DNA of 64,000 nucleotides. Origin: an uncultured Paraburkholderia sp. (GTDB taxonomy: Bacteria; Pseudomonadota; Gammaproteobacteria; Burkholderiales; Burkholderiaceae). Below are positions 18,200-28,212 of this stretch, piece by piece. The position numbers and the translations under genes were made by a program. How positions within the stretch are numbered: the first letter of the stretch is position 1; every line of letters begins with the position of its first letter. The notes beneath the pieces were generated by a model. The model saw only the letters and a list, made by a program, of their open reading frames with translations. It was not told the DNA's origin and searched no databases. The stretch lies in NCBI GenBank assembly GCA_940746715.1, contig CALNWN010000002.1, positions 248,001-312,000 of the forward strand, read 5' to 3'.

Positions 18200-19654
18200 A
18201 TGACATGGACCGTCGATGAACAGCTCGCGTTGAGCGCAACGCAAGCCGTCGCCGCGATCCAGTCGGGCCGGCTTCAAGCAACGGATTACGTCGCGACATT
18301 GCTCGCGCGCGCGGCCGCATTACAGACGCTCAACGCGCTGACCGTGATCGACCTCGACGGCGCCCTTGCCGCCGCACGCCGCATCGACGCGCTGCCCGCC
18401 GAAGCAAAGGCGCAACTGCCGCTTGCCGGCCTGCCGATCGTCGTCAAGGACAACATCAATACCGTAAGGCTGCCCACCTCCGCAGGCACGCCCGCTCTCG
18501 AAGGCTTCATGCCGGACGCCAATGCGCCGTCGGTGCAACGCTTGCTCGACGCGGGCGCGATTATCCTCGGCAAGGCGAATATGCATGAGCTCGCGTTCGG
18601 CATCACGAGCACGAACCTGGCCGCACACGCGGGCCCCGTGCGCAATCCGTACGATCCCACGCTCATTCCCGGCGGCTCCTCGGGCGGGACGGCCGTGGCC
18701 ATTGCAGCGCGCATCGCGCCCGCGGGGCTCGGTACCGACACCGGCGGCTCCACGCGCATTCCGGCCGCGTTGACGGGCACCGCGGGCTTTCGTCCGTCGG
18801 TCGGCAATGGCGGCAGCGAGCGGCGCTATCACGACCCTGACGCCGTCGTGCCGATCAGCCACACGCGCGATACCGTCGGCCCCATGGCCCGCAGCGCTGC
18901 CGACATCGCGCTGCTCGACGGCGTGATAAGCGGCGCCGGTCCACTGCCGGCCATCGCGCTGAACGGCTTGCGCATCGGCTTGCCGGCGCCGCTGTGGGCC
19001 GGCCTTGCGCAACAGGTCGAAGACGTCGCGCGTGCCGGGCTGAAAAAGCTCGAGGCTGCGGGTGTCGTTTTTGCGCCGGTTGAAATGAGCGGACTGGAAG
19101 ATCTGAACGGTATGGTCGGCGGTCCGATTGCGATTCATGAAGCTCGCGTCGATGTGGAAGCGTGGCTCGTTGCCAACCGTGCGCCGGTGCAGACCGTCGC
19201 GGAGCTGGCCGCGCGCATTGCGAGTCCCGACGTGCGGGAGATCTATGACGCGGTGCTCGCGGGCGCGCTCGACTCGCGCTATGAGGCCGCGCTCAATCAC
19301 TGGCGACCGCTTTTGCAGGCCTATATGGCTGCAACCTTCGCCGACGAACGGCTCGATGCGCTGCTGTTTCCGACCACGCGGCTCGCCGCTGTCCCGATGG
19401 ACGAGATCAACGGTTCGTCGACGGTTTCGATCGACGGCGCGCCGCCTGTCGACACAATGGAAGCCTTTCTGCGCAATACCGATCCTGCCAGCACATCCGG
19501 TATTCCCGGTTTGTCCCTGCCGGCGGGAATCAGCGCGCAGGGCTTGCCCGTCGGCCTCGAACTGGACGGGCCGCTTGGCAGCGACAGGCACCTGCTCGCC
19601 GTCGGCGTGGCGTTTGAACAGCTGCTCGGCGAAGTCCCGCCGCCCGTGCTTTGA
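18200..19654 (+). CDS. Amidase-signature hydrolase, indoleacetamide hydrolase-like
   Basis: An intact 484-residue amidase-signature enzyme. The Ser-cisSer-Lys triad is visible as Lys83 (IVVKDNIN), Ser160 (IPGGSSGGTAVAIAAR) and Ser184 (GTDTGGSTRIPAAL). The overall sequence resembles indole-3-acetamide hydrolases and mandelamide hydrolases, which release NH3 from aromatic amides. Start ATG 18200 has GGAG 9 bases upstream. No tryptophan monooxygenase gene lies nearby, so auxin synthesis cannot be inferred. The upstream 220 bases hold only a 39-codon frame of unclear meaning. Confidence 0.85.
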   Translation: MTWTVDEQLALSATQAVAAIQSGRLQATDYVATLLARAAALQTLNALTVIDLDGALAAARRIDALPAEAKAQLPLAGLPIVVKDNINTVRLPTSAGTPALEGFMPDANAPSVQRLLDAGAIILGKANMHELAFGITSTNLAAHAGPVRNPYDPTLIPGGSSGGTAVAIAARIAPAGLGTDTGGSTRIPAALTGTAGFRPSVGNGGSERRYHDPDAVVPISHTRDTVGPMARSAADIALLDGVISGAGPLPAIALNGLRIGLPAPLWAGLAQQVEDVARAGLKKLEAAGVVFAPVEMSGLEDLNGMVGGPIAIHEARVDVEAWLVANRAPVQTVAELAARIASPDVREIYDAVLAGALDSRYEAALNHWRPLLQAYMAATFADERLDALLFPTTRLAAVPMDEINGSSTVSIDGAPPVDTMEAFLRNTDPASTSGIPGLSLPAGISAQGLPVGLELDGPLGSDRHLLAVGVAFEQLLGEVPPPVL

Positions 19655-19753
19655 AACCGATAAACGATGCTGCCACAGACAACCCACGCTCACGCGCCGA
19701 CACAGCCGACACTTGCTAGCGAGCTTCTCCTTTCCCCTTCCCCAGAGCGCCGC

Positions 19754-20518
19754 ATGATGCATCGCGGCGTGCAACACGTCAGGCGAATGGCGGTCGTGCT
19801 CGGCATGGTGCTGGCCGTTGCGGGCTGCGCCCGCCTCGCAGCCGTCGATCCCGACGCGTTGTGGAAAATCGTCGATATCCGCTGCGTGCCCTCGCAACGG
19901 GCCACCGGTACACCGGGTCAATGCACGCTGGTCGATCTCGAGAAACGCTATGCAATCCTGAAGGACATCGTGGGACGTTCGCAATATCTGCTAATTCCGA
20001 CGGACCGCGTCACCGGAATCGAAAGTCCGCTCGTGCTCGCGCCGCGTGCGCCAGCCTATTGGGCCGACGCATGGTCCGCACGGAGTTATGTGAATCGCTC
20101 GGTCAAGCGCACGCTACCGGACAATCAGTTAGGGCTCGAAATCAATTCGCAATTCCGCCGCACGCAGAACCAGTTGCATATTCATATCGACTGCATGCGC
20201 GGCGACATCAGTGACGCGCTCGCACGACACTCGAAAGACGCGCCCGGCAAGTGGCAGTGGGACACGCTCGACGGCAACCGCTACCGGATCATGCGCGTGA
20301 CTGCGCTGACCGGTGCGAGCGATCCGTTCCGCGTCGTTGCGCGCGACAACCCGAATGCCGATGCGATGGCGATGCAAACCATCCTCGTGACGGGCGCCGG
20401 GCCGTCAGCGGAGAAAAACGGCTGGCTGCTGGTGAGCAGCGGCCTCGATGCGGACAACGGCAGCGGTTCAGCCGAGGGGCTGCTCGATCACGCGTGCCAT
20501 GTCGCCGACGCGCCTTAG
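19754..20518 (+). CDS. cdh: CDP-diacylglycerol pyrophosphatase
   Basis: The product resembles Cdh, which hydrolyses CDP-diacylglycerol to CMP and phosphatidate at the periplasmic side of the inner membrane. Signatures are DALWKIVDIRCVPSQ, RYAILKDIVGRSQYLLIPTD and the HIT-like NQLHIHIDCMRGDI motif. The N-terminus VVLGMVLAVAGCA looks like a lipoprotein signal with a lipobox Cys. I choose ATG 19754; an in-frame ATG at 19667 would add 29 residues of low complexity. Length of about 254 residues fits the family (E. coli Cdh about 250), so the TAG at 20516-20518 is taken as the natural stop. Confidence 0.8.
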   Translation: MMHRGVQHVRRMAVVLGMVLAVAGCARLAAVDPDALWKIVDIRCVPSQRATGTPGQCTLVDLEKRYAILKDIVGRSQYLLIPTDRVTGIESPLVLAPRAPAYWADAWSARSYVNRSVKRTLPDNQLGLEINSQFRRTQNQLHIHIDCMRGDISDALARHSKDAPGKWQWDTLDGNRYRIMRVTALTGASDPFRVVARDNPNADAMAMQTILVTGAGPSAEKNGWLLVSSGLDADNGSGSAEGLLDHACHVADAP

Positions 20519-20583
20519 GGCGGGCGCGAGTTTGCCGGCGGCGACAAGGATGCAATCTGGATGTGGCTCGCCCATGCGGACAA

Positions 20584-21015
20584 TCAATGGTAGGTGGTCA
20601 TGGACGACTGCAGCCTGGTCAACACGCCGCGCTGGAAGCGGAACCAGCCTTGCGAGCCTTGCATCACCGCCTCGTCGCCTTGCCAGAACACTCGCCTGAC
20701 TGTCATACGCGCGCCGATGCGCTGCACAAGCGGTGGACGGCGCCGCAAGTCGTACAGCACTGGCCCCGCATCCGTTTGTATGAGTGTGCGCATGACGGTG
20801 TCGTCCGCGCTATTCAACTCGTCGAAATGGGTCAGCTTATTTGCGCCGAACCGATCGAAGGCGTCGTTTTGAAGCAATGCAATAAAGCCGTGGCCATCGC
20901 GTGCGAATTGCAGTTTACCCGTGGGGGTATCGAGTGTGCCTGCGTCGTTGGTTTGCGCGTGAAGGGAACTCGCGAGACAGGTGGCCGCCAGTGCAGCGAT
21001 AAGCAGTCGTTTCAT
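20584..21015 (-). CDS. Hypothetical secreted protein, 143 residues
   Basis: Start ATG 21015 gives a signal peptide (MKRLLIAALAATCLASSLHA, cleavage before QTND). The mature protein has a repetitive beta-like character (KLQFARDGHGFIALLQNDAF, DAGPVLYDLRRRPPLVQRIG, GWFRFQRGVLTRLQSSMT). No family recognised; probably periplasmic. It is convergent with cdh, 65 bases apart. Appears intact. Confidence 0.65.
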   Translation of the reverse strand: MKRLLIAALAATCLASSLHAQTNDAGTLDTPTGKLQFARDGHGFIALLQNDAFDRFGANKLTHFDELNSADDTVMRTLIQTDAGPVLYDLRRRPPLVQRIGARMTVRRVFWQGDEAVMQGSQGWFRFQRGVLTRLQSSMTTYH

Positions 21016-21136
21016 GTTGGTTTGGTCCGATTCGCACACGATTAGCACCCATGTCGCTCGCGTACATCGTGATTATCGCTGAAACCGGACGTTTGTAACC
21101 GCACCCTTCAGGAACGACTTATCCGAAGACTCGAGT

Positions 21137-21340
21137 TCAGACGGCCCGGATCCGCCGCCCGCGATCTTCCAGCAGATAGGAGGCGGTCAGCGCGATGAGC
21201 CCTGTCTGAAGCGCGATTGCCCAGTGACCCACGCTTAGAACATTGCTCCAACTGCCCGGCATGCAAGTCATGCACGCGCTGGTCGGTTGCCAGAAGCGCT
21301 GCACGAACAGCCTGACGCGGACTTTCCAGTCGCCCCACAT
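21137..21340 (-). CDS. Possible small membrane protein, 67 residues
   Basis: A frame starting MWGDWKVRVRLFVQRFWQPT contains a CMTCMPG motif and one hydrophobic helix (WAIALQTGLIALTASYLL), followed by an Arg-rich end. This looks like a short inner-membrane protein, perhaps the truncated start of a longer one. RBS is weak and no family is recognised. The flanking 21341-21618 segment shows nothing else. Confidence 0.35.
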   Translation of the reverse strand: MWGDWKVRVRLFVQRFWQPTSACMTCMPGSWSNVLSVGHWAIALQTGLIALTASYLLEDRGRRIRAV

Positions 21341-21618
21341 GATCTCGTCTCCGCGGGTCTCCCGTCGTGCGTGCAATCGCGGTGTCTCGCGGGCCGCTTT
21401 CATCAGACGTATTGCAGTGCCGCGCCACTTCAGACAGCATGGGCACAATGCCCACCAGCACGATTGCCCGCACTCGAACTCACACAGTAGCGAAAATGCG
21501 CCTGAATGACTACGCCCCATCCATTTGCCGTGGACGGGGCTAGTGGGCGGCGCGTCCGGGCTGCAGTCTGCGCTGCAGTAACGGACGCGCCCATCAAACC
21601 GAAGAGAACATACCGCGC

Positions 21619-23279
21619 CTAGAAGTGCTCGCGTTCCAGGCCGGGTAGCGCGCGCGTTCCTTCGCGTGCAACAGAATGCAGTAACTCAGGAGCAAGACCG
21701 AGCATGCGCAGGATCGTGGGGGCCACCTGCGTCGTCACTACGCGCTCGTCGACGACCTGCCCCGCGTGTTGCGCGCGAGGCGTATAGACCACGAGGCCGA
21801 GATGGCTGTCGTCCGGCGCATTGCCGCCGTGCTCTTCGTCCTTTGACGTGCTCGACGTGTAAATGACGCCCGGATTCGGCTGTACCACGATGTCGGGTGT
21901 GCGTCCGCGAGCCGGGTCGCCGAACTTTGCGGCCAGTTGCGGTCCGTAAAGGATGTACGCATTCGGACCATCCGCGCAAATACCCGGCGCGTTGCAGCCA
22001 GGTTGTCCTTCAGCGTTTTCACCACTGCGGACAGCTGACGCTGGTCGCGCAACCAGATCAGGCCCACATCGTCGGTTTGAACCATGCCGGTATCGACTAG
22101 GCCGGTCCCGTCATTGAGGTTACCGCTCTTCGTATTGGCTTGCCCGAAGTTGCCGTTCGCATCAAGATAGTTATTCGCTTCAAGCAACTTCTGAGCGTGT
22201 CGCCGTTCTTGACCAGCTTCGAGTGATCGGTCGGCGACTGTCCATGCTTGGCCGTCACGATGATCGCCGTCGACGAATAAAGGTTCTGCTGTTTCAGTTC
22301 GGACACGACCCGGCCCAATGCGCCATCCAGATAGGCAATCGCGGCGCTGACCTGCGGCCCGGGCGTGAAGCTCGCATCAAGGTGGCCGCCGCCTTTCGCG
22401 ACCGGCGCTTTTTGCGCCACGCTCAGCGTCTGGAAGTTGGCGCCGAACACCGTGGGCACACTTGCGCTCGACTGACCTGTCGAATCTTTTCCGTCGATCT
22501 CGTCGATGAGCGACTGCACGTGCAGATTGTCGAAGCTTTCCGTGTGCGTGTAGCGGTCGGTGTAGTCGGTGTTGGTGGCCGGATCAATCGAGTTGATCTC
22601 CGTGCGCGAGAGGTCGTCGACCCCTGCGCCCGATGGCCCATTCAACCAGTCATAGCCCCACGCGTGCTTATCCGCCCACGCCGTACGAGCGCCGGACAGG
22701 TTCTGCTTGACCACTTCGAAGATCGTGTTGGTCTGCACATAGTTGTGGGGATAGACGGACTGGCACACGCCGTTGACGAGCGCATGGGGAATCGCCTGCG
22801 GATTGAATGCGCCGCCGTTCAGATGCGTCAGTGCACCGCCGTTCTCTGCGTCGATGCCCGTCGTCTCGTCGAACACGACATTCCAACCCTGCTTGCCGGT
22901 GCAATTGGTATCGGATGGAGCGTAGAGCGTGCGGTCGTACGACACATCGTAGAAAAGACCCGCCGTTTTGGGCGAGCCGCCGGTCACCAACGCCGCGAGC
23001 GCCGGAAACGAGTCCGAAAGACCCGGCGTATAGGCGTTTGTATAAGTAGTCCCGGCTTTGGCCAGCAACGCAAGATTGGGACAGGCGTTCGAGTTGATGC
23101 AACGCACCACATCCTGCTCATGCAAACCGTCGAAACTGATCAGCAATACATGCTTCACCGCCTCATGCCGATGCTCGTCGTCCTGACCGTGCAACGGCGC
23201 CTTGCGAATAGAGGCCACCTAGCACAACACCCGCGCCAATTGCTGCGTGCACCCGCATCCATCTCCTGATCGTCTTCAT
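21619..23279 (-). pseudogene. Alkaline phosphatase-superfamily phosphodiesterase, multiply frameshifted
   Basis: Start ATG 23279 (signal peptide VHAAIGAGVVLGGLYSQGAV). The catalytic core is clear: metal site VKHVLLISFDGLHEQDVVRC, nucleophile region NAYTPGLSDSFPALAALVTG and metal-binding VTAKHGQSPTDHSK. One-base shifts occur near 23185, 22190 (GDTL then KLLEANNYLDANGN) and 21985 (then GICADGPNAYILYGPQLAAK), and the frame ends at 21619. Joined, it gives about 550 residues, the size of exported nucleotide pyrophosphatase/phosphodiesterase-like enzymes. It was probably a periplasmic phosphate- or phosphodiester-scavenging enzyme. Confidence 0.85.
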
Positions 23280-23464
23280 GTCCTGTCCTTTTGGCATGGT
23301 CGCGAAAGAATCGGTAATACGGACGCAAATGTGCAATGACTTTAAGTCCTCCAGATGAATCAGTGCTTTCGGTTTTCTAACGCCGTTGCGGTGCCGGGCG
23401 CACAAAGGCAACAGGCGTGAATTGCGCACGCCTTAAGGTTTCCATAACCTTTTGGTGGTAGGAG

Positions 23465-23491
23465 AACAAAGTGGCGAACCCACGGTTCGCC
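23465..23491 (-). terminator. Probable terminator of the leftward porin gene
   Basis: GGCGAACC/GGTTCGCC is a perfect eight-base stem (23473-23480 with 23484-23491, loop CAC). On the minus strand it is followed by ACTTTGTTCT, a moderately T-rich tail. It lies about 55 bases after the porin stop. Confidence 0.5.
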
Positions 23492-23545
23492 GCCTCAAAG
23501 GAATGCGCTCATCGCCGGCCTACCGGCGCGTGAGTGTTGAACGAA

Positions 23546-24673
23546 TCAGAAGCGCGTGCGAACACCCGTCGTAAGTTCGAGCTGGTTGGTCGCTCCGAAT
23601 GTGCTGCCAACCGTATAGCCGCCGTACAGTCTCATGTAGTCGCCGGCCAGATACACCTCAGTGCGCTTGGACAGGTGATAGAACCCAGACCAGTAGAGCG
23701 TTTCCTTGTAGCCGTTGTGCAGACCCGAGGTCGGATCGAACGCGCCGATGTTCGCGTTGGGGATGTTGCCGTCTGCGTTATACGCCGCGTTCTTCACGCG
23801 CATCTGCTGATAGCCGAGTTCATAATCGAACGGGCCCTTGGGCGACAGTTTGAGCGACACGGTCCACGCGTTGTCCTGACGTTGACCGAGTGCGCCCTGG
23901 TTGCCCAGATACCGGAAATAGCCCGCGTTGGCGCGCAGAATGCCGACCGTGTAGTTACCGCCCACCGAATACGACTGGTTGGTGAAGCCGGCGCGATTTA
24001 CGTGGCTATAGAAGGCCGACACGTTGAAGGGGCCGCCGTTGTAACCCAGCGCTGCCTGATAGTTGGAGTTGGAACCGAAACTGGTCGAATTGCCGAATGC
24101 GTAACCCGCGCTTGCGAAGATACCGTTATTGAAGAGCTTCTTCCACGCCACGCCGTTGGTGTACCGGGTGCCGGTCGCGCTGGCCGCGTAAAAGATCATC
24201 TGCTTGAAGTTGTTCGAGTTTGTCCAGCCGCCCTCTTCCGTTGTCAGGCGCGCACTGCCGTAAGGGTCGCCGTAAATGGCCGCGGCGTCGCGGGCAATGG
24301 TGTTCTGAAAACCTGCCGTAATCTTGCCGAAGGCATCGTTCTCGATACCCACCCACGCGTCGCGGTCGAAGATCTGACCGGGATCTTCCATCTCGCCGTT
24401 AGCCACGACATATTCGCTCTCGAGCCTGAAGATGATCTTCGATCCGCCACCGATATCTTCTACGCCCCTCAAGCCCCAGCGGCTGCCGCTGAACCACGGC
24501 TCGCCGCCCATGCCCATGCCGATGACGTGATCTCCGTTGGCATTGGCATGCGACTGGTACGTCGGCACACTCAGGTCCATCAGCCCGTACAGCTGCACGC
24601 TCGACTGTGCGTGCGCGCCCGTTGCCCCGCAAACACCGGCTGCGACAGCCAGCGTAAGGTATCTTTTCTTCAA
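23546..24673 (-). CDS. Outer-membrane trimeric porin
   Basis: Complete 375-residue porin: signal peptide ending ATGAHAQSSVQLYGLMDLSV, then alternating beta strands with the family blocks SRWGLRGVEDIGGGSKIIFR and ESEYVVANGEMED, and C-terminal GVRTRF ending in Phe as needed for BAM-dependent assembly. Start is TTG at 24673 with GAGGAG seven bases upstream; no ATG is in place. It lies downstream of and in the same direction as a TctDE-like two-component pair, suggesting the pair controls its expression for organic-acid uptake. Intact. Confidence 0.85.
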   Translation of the reverse strand: MKKRYLTLAVAAGVCGATGAHAQSSVQLYGLMDLSVPTYQSHANANGDHVIGMGMGGEPWFSGSRWGLRGVEDIGGGSKIIFRLESEYVVANGEMEDPGQIFDRDAWVGIENDAFGKITAGFQNTIARDAAAIYGDPYGSARLTTEEGGWTNSNNFKQMIFYAASATGTRYTNGVAWKKLFNNGIFASAGYAFGNSTSFGSNSNYQAALGYNGGPFNVSAFYSHVNRAGFTNQSYSVGGNYTVGILRANAGYFRYLGNQGALGQRQDNAWTVSLKLSPKGPFDYELGYQQMRVKNAAYNADGNIPNANIGAFDPTSGLHNGYKETLYWSGFYHLSKRTEVYLAGDYMRLYGGYTVGSTFGATNQLELTTGVRTRF

Positions 24674-24863
24674 GTTCGTCTCCTCAAGTTGCTGCGTTGA
24701 AAATCTGCTTGTTCTACTCGCGCGTGCGCGGCTTTTCTGATCGTGTAGCGCTATGCGGCATCTAATGGACGAATCGTAGCCATCCGAATCCTTCATCCTC
24801 CTTTGCCTTTTGTACAACTAAGTGGATTTACTGATTTATCGGATACCCGGGTCTTTGTCCCGC

Positions 24864-25537
24864 CTATTCGAACTCTTTCGGCCGGAGAATGTAGCCGAGG
24901 CCGCGCAGCGTCGTGATCTGGGCTCTGGAATTGGCGAGATGCTTGCGCAGCCGGTGGATATAAATGTCGATGGCGTCGGCACTCGGCTCGTCATCCAGGC
25001 TGAACACGCTCTCCATCAGCACGGATTTCGATACCGTCTTGCCCTTTCGCAACATCAAAGTTTCCAGCACCGTATGCTCGCGGCGCCGCAGCGCGAGTCG
25101 TGCGTCGTTGTGAAAGAACTCCCGCGTGTCGGATATGTATTGCAGGTCACCACAGGTGAGGCACGACGACTGCCGCCCGATTGCCGGCGAATCAGCGCCT
25201 TGATACGCGCGACCAGTTCGCGGGCGTCGAACGGCTTGACGACATAGTCGTCCGCACCCGTGCTGAAACAGTCAACCTTGTCGTCGGTCGAACCGTGCGC
25301 CGTCAGCATGATGACCGGCACCTTGTCGCCGCGGCGGCGCAAACGCGCGAGTACCTCGCGGCCATCCATTCGCGGCAGCCGAAGATCGAGCACGACGACG
25401 TCGTAGCGTTGTGTCGTAAGCACTACATCGGCACACTCGCCATCCGGAACACTGTCCACGGCGAAGTTCTCGAGGCGCAGCAGGTTGGCGATCCAATGCG
25501 CAAGCTCCGTGTTGTCTTCAACCAGTAGTAGCTTCAT
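24864..25537 (-). pseudogene. OmpR-family response regulator (TctD-like), frameshifted
   Basis: Start ATG 25537. The receiver domain is complete: acidic pocket LLLVEDNTELAHW, phosphoacceptor Asp in VVVLDLRLPRMDG, Thr in VIMLTAHGS and Lys in DYVVKPFDAREL. Shortly after ALIRRQSGG at about 25170 a one-base shift leads to CLTCGDLQYISDTREFFHND and the winged-helix DNA-binding domain (RRREHTVLETLMLRKGKTVS, IYIHRLRKHL, LRGLGYILRP). Length 224 residues in total is normal. As written the protein would lack its DNA-binding domain while the partner kinase stays intact. Confidence 0.85.
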
Positions 25538-25547
25538 TGCACTTTCC

Positions 25548-26939
25548 TCAATCGCGCCACTTCGGCACACGGACCGTCACAACGAGACCGGTACGCCCGG
25601 CCGCCGGTTCCAATTCGACGGTTCCACCATGCGAGTGCGCAACTTCACGCACAATCGACAAACCCAGTCCCGTTCCTTCTGCATCGGTCGTCCCACGATA
25701 GAAGCGCTCGAAGACATGGGCGCGCGCCTCGGCCGGAATGCCGGGCCCGTTGTCGATAACCTGCAACACGACCTCGCAGCCCTCTGTCCGACACGTTGCG
25801 GTGACCCGTCCGCCATTCTGCGTGTAGCGAATGGCGTTATCGACAAGGTTTGAAACGAGAGCGGTCAACAGCATCGAACTGCCCGCAATGTACGCCGCTC
25901 CACCCAACTCCGCGCCGATATCGATACCGCGCCGCTGCGCAGCGTCAACCAGATCTTCCAGCACGCATAAGACGACAGCGGCGACATCCACTTTGGCGGA
26001 CGTGCTGTCACGCGGCGGCGACTCCGCCTGAGCCAGCATCAGCAACTGATTGGTCATCTCTGTCATCTTCGCGGTGCTGCGGCAGATGCCAGCCAGCGCA
26101 TCGGTCAGCAGCGGGCCGCAACGTCCACACGGGCGGGCGCACTGAACCTGCGTTCCGAGCAGCGCGAGCGGCGTCCGCAGCTGATGCGCGGCGTCGGCAA
26201 TGAACCTGCGCTGCGTCGTCGCGTGCAGTTTCAGGCGCGCGATACATTGATTGATCGCGTCGACAACAGGACGCAACTCAGAAGGCAGGCGCTCGATATT
26301 GACCGGTTGCAGTTGCACCGCGTCGCGATCGACGACGTCGTCCTTCAGCTTGACGAGCGGCCGCAATTCGAACGTCAGCCCGAGCAGCACAAATGCAATC
26401 ACGAGCGCGAGCATGAATCCCTCGCGCAGCAACTGCGGACGCCAGAGGTTTTCCAGCATCGCTCGATACGATGCCTGGGTCTTGCCCACGACAACCGTAA
26501 CGGGCTCGGTTGCGCCTGAATCGTATAACTCACGCTCATACGCGACCGCGCGAACGCGATGGCCATCGAGCATCGTGTCGTAAAACACGGGCCCCTGTGT
26601 TGCATGCGCAGGCAGCGCAAGATCCGGATTGCCCCCGAGCAGGCGCGCTCGCCCCTTCACCACTCTGTAGAACACCTGATCCTGATACGGCGACTCGAAC
26701 ATCTCCAGCGCGGCCGGCGAAATCCTCGCGATCAGTTCACCCTCCTCCCAATTGACGTCTTCGCCGATAATTCGCGCTGACGCAAATAAGGCGTTGTCCT
26801 GCAGAAGGCTGGCAGTCTCGCGAGCCGCGTCGTATGACATGAACACAGTGACGAACATAAACGCGGCAACCGGCACCAGTAGCCACGCAAGCAGCCGCGC
26901 GCGCAGGCTTCGCATCATGATGACTTTCATCACTCCCAT
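25548..26939 (-). CDS. Sensor histidine kinase (TctE-like)
   Basis: A 463-residue membrane kinase: N-terminal TM (AWLLVPVAAFMFVTVFMSYD), a periplasmic sensor region of about 130 residues, second TM (MLALVIAFVLLGLTF), then HisKA with the phospho-His in FIADAAHQLRTPLALL, N-box NLVDNAIRYT, G1 DNGPGIP and G2 GTGLGLSIVREV. It is 10 bases upstream of the response-regulator gene, clearly one operon. Relatives of TctE sense tricarboxylates. Start uses the first Met; two in-frame Mets within ten codons are alternatives. Confidence 0.85.
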   Translation of the reverse strand: MGVMKVIMMRSLRARLLAWLLVPVAAFMFVTVFMSYDAARETASLLQDNALFASARIIGEDVNWEEGELIARISPAALEMFESPYQDQVFYRVVKGRARLLGGNPDLALPAHATQGPVFYDTMLDGHRVRAVAYERELYDSGATEPVTVVVGKTQASYRAMLENLWRPQLLREGFMLALVIAFVLLGLTFELRPLVKLKDDVVDRDAVQLQPVNIERLPSELRPVVDAINQCIARLKLHATTQRRFIADAAHQLRTPLALLGTQVQCARPCGRCGPLLTDALAGICRSTAKMTEMTNQLLMLAQAESPPRDSTSAKVDVAAVVLCVLEDLVDAAQRRGIDIGAELGGAAYIAGSSMLLTALVSNLVDNAIRYTQNGGRVTATCRTEGCEVVLQVIDNGPGIPAEARAHVFERFYRGTTDAEGTGLGLSIVREVAHSHGGTVELEPAAGRTGLVVTVRVPKWRD

Positions 26940-27450
26940 TACTCATGCCGCACAGACAGCATGCTGTAAGCACGATTGCGGATAGCACCGCGCCTGTGCC
27001 GCTTTCAATTGGCTTCTCATATAGCCACGCCAAGCTGAATGCAAGCCAATATGAAAGCAAAATGTTGTGATATGTGAGGCGAATCGACAGTTTCGCTGAG
27101 ACCCCAAGAGCGTTGATGCCCTCTCACACCGCTTACGTTCACCGTGTACTCACGGCGCGATTATGAGAGGACAAATCCTTCTCTCCGCTTTCATCGCACC
27201 CCGGTTTACTTAGGGGAATTCCATGAGACGGGCGCCACGACCGCAGAAATTGAACGGTGCGCATCTGCTCATTGAAGCTTCAAATCGGGTTACACATATA
27301 GGGTCCGCCCAATGCAGACCATAAATAACTTTTACTTTCCGATTCCCCTTCAGACGCCCATTGTGTGAAGCGTATTGACGGACCACAAATACCATTTCTT
27401 AAGATTCCTTAAGGAACGAGTATCTTGGCTATAAAGGAAAGGAGACGAGT
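26940..27450. other. Gene-free intergenic region with a CTTAAG repeat
   Basis: No gene recognised in 511 bases of lower GC content. Just upstream of the lipoprotein gene, CTTAAG occurs twice as CTTAAG-ATTC-CTTAAG (27398-27413), including the palindrome TCCTTAAGGA, a possible operator. Divergent promoters for the kinase operon and the lipoprotein gene are expected here. Confidence 0.4.
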
Positions 27451-28212
27451 ATGGAGAAGCGCCTGATCGCCCTGATGCTGGTCTGTGTGGCTGCATTGGC
27501 CGGCTGCGGTGGAGGAGACAACGTCAGCGGCCCCACGCCGCCGAAGCTTGCGACCAATATCGTTGTTCCGAATGAGTCGAGCCCATCGTTCAGTTTCGAT
27601 ATCGGCTATGTGGAGGCCGGCAACTACTTTCTGGCGGACCGCAATAACAAGGCAGTCGATGTCGTCGATACGAAATCCAACACGCTGGTCGCGCAAATTC
27701 CTGGACCGTTCGCCGGTGTAGGTGCAACGACAGACGCGTCTGGTCCCGACGGGATCGTCGGTATCACCGGCACCCACACCATTTACGTGGGCGACGTGGG
27801 CTCGGTGAAGGTCATCGACAAGTCTGCGCGAAAAACCATCAATACTATTGCCATCAGCAGTTCCGGATCGCGCGTGGATAAAGGTTGTTACGACCCGGAC
27901 GATCATCTCGTGATGTACGCGAGTCCGGGAGAGTCCCCGCCGTTCGTCACCTTCATCTCGACGCAGACCCAACAGGTCGTCGTCAAACTGCCATTCAACG
28001 GTTCATCGGGGCTCGAGGCCTGCACGTACGACTCCCGCTCGAGGAGCTTCCTCATCAACAACGACGGAACCGCGGCCAATCCCGACGGAGAGCTCGATGT
28101 GATTAGCGCGAGTTCAGCGGCGGCCGGAAACCCCTCGGTGAGCAAATCGTTTCCGCTCAGCAAATGCGCGCCGACGGGCATCGTACTCGGGCCGAATAAC
28201 GACGTACACGTC
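27451..28212 (+). pseudogene. Beta-propeller (YncE-like) lipoprotein, C-terminally truncated
   Basis: ATG at 27451 with AAAGGAGA upstream. Lipoprotein signal LMLVCVAALAGCGGG is followed by repeats typical of YncE/NHL-like propellers (NKAVDVVDTKSNTLVAQIPG, TIYVGDVGSVKVIDKSARKT, GLEACTYDSRSRSFLINNDG). Homology-like text ends at GIVLGPNNDVHV near 28212; beyond it the frame reads the antisense of another gene fragment. A family member would have another 100 or so residues. Truncated by the deletion junction near 28210. Confidence 0.7.

Noticed and set aside
18084..18202. A 39-codon frame (MSHTLTDVAKDHSLRHW...) before the amidase gene
   Set aside because: No RBS or family match; too short to support, although a decayed fragment is possible.
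20516..20592. In-frame TAGs at 20516 and 20590 as further internal amber codons in cdh
   Set aside because: The protein already has the normal family length at the first TAG, and the text after it shows no family resemblance.
27210..27395. A 61-codon minus-strand frame in the intergenic region
   Set aside because: No RBS, no motif and a composition unlike neighbouring genes.
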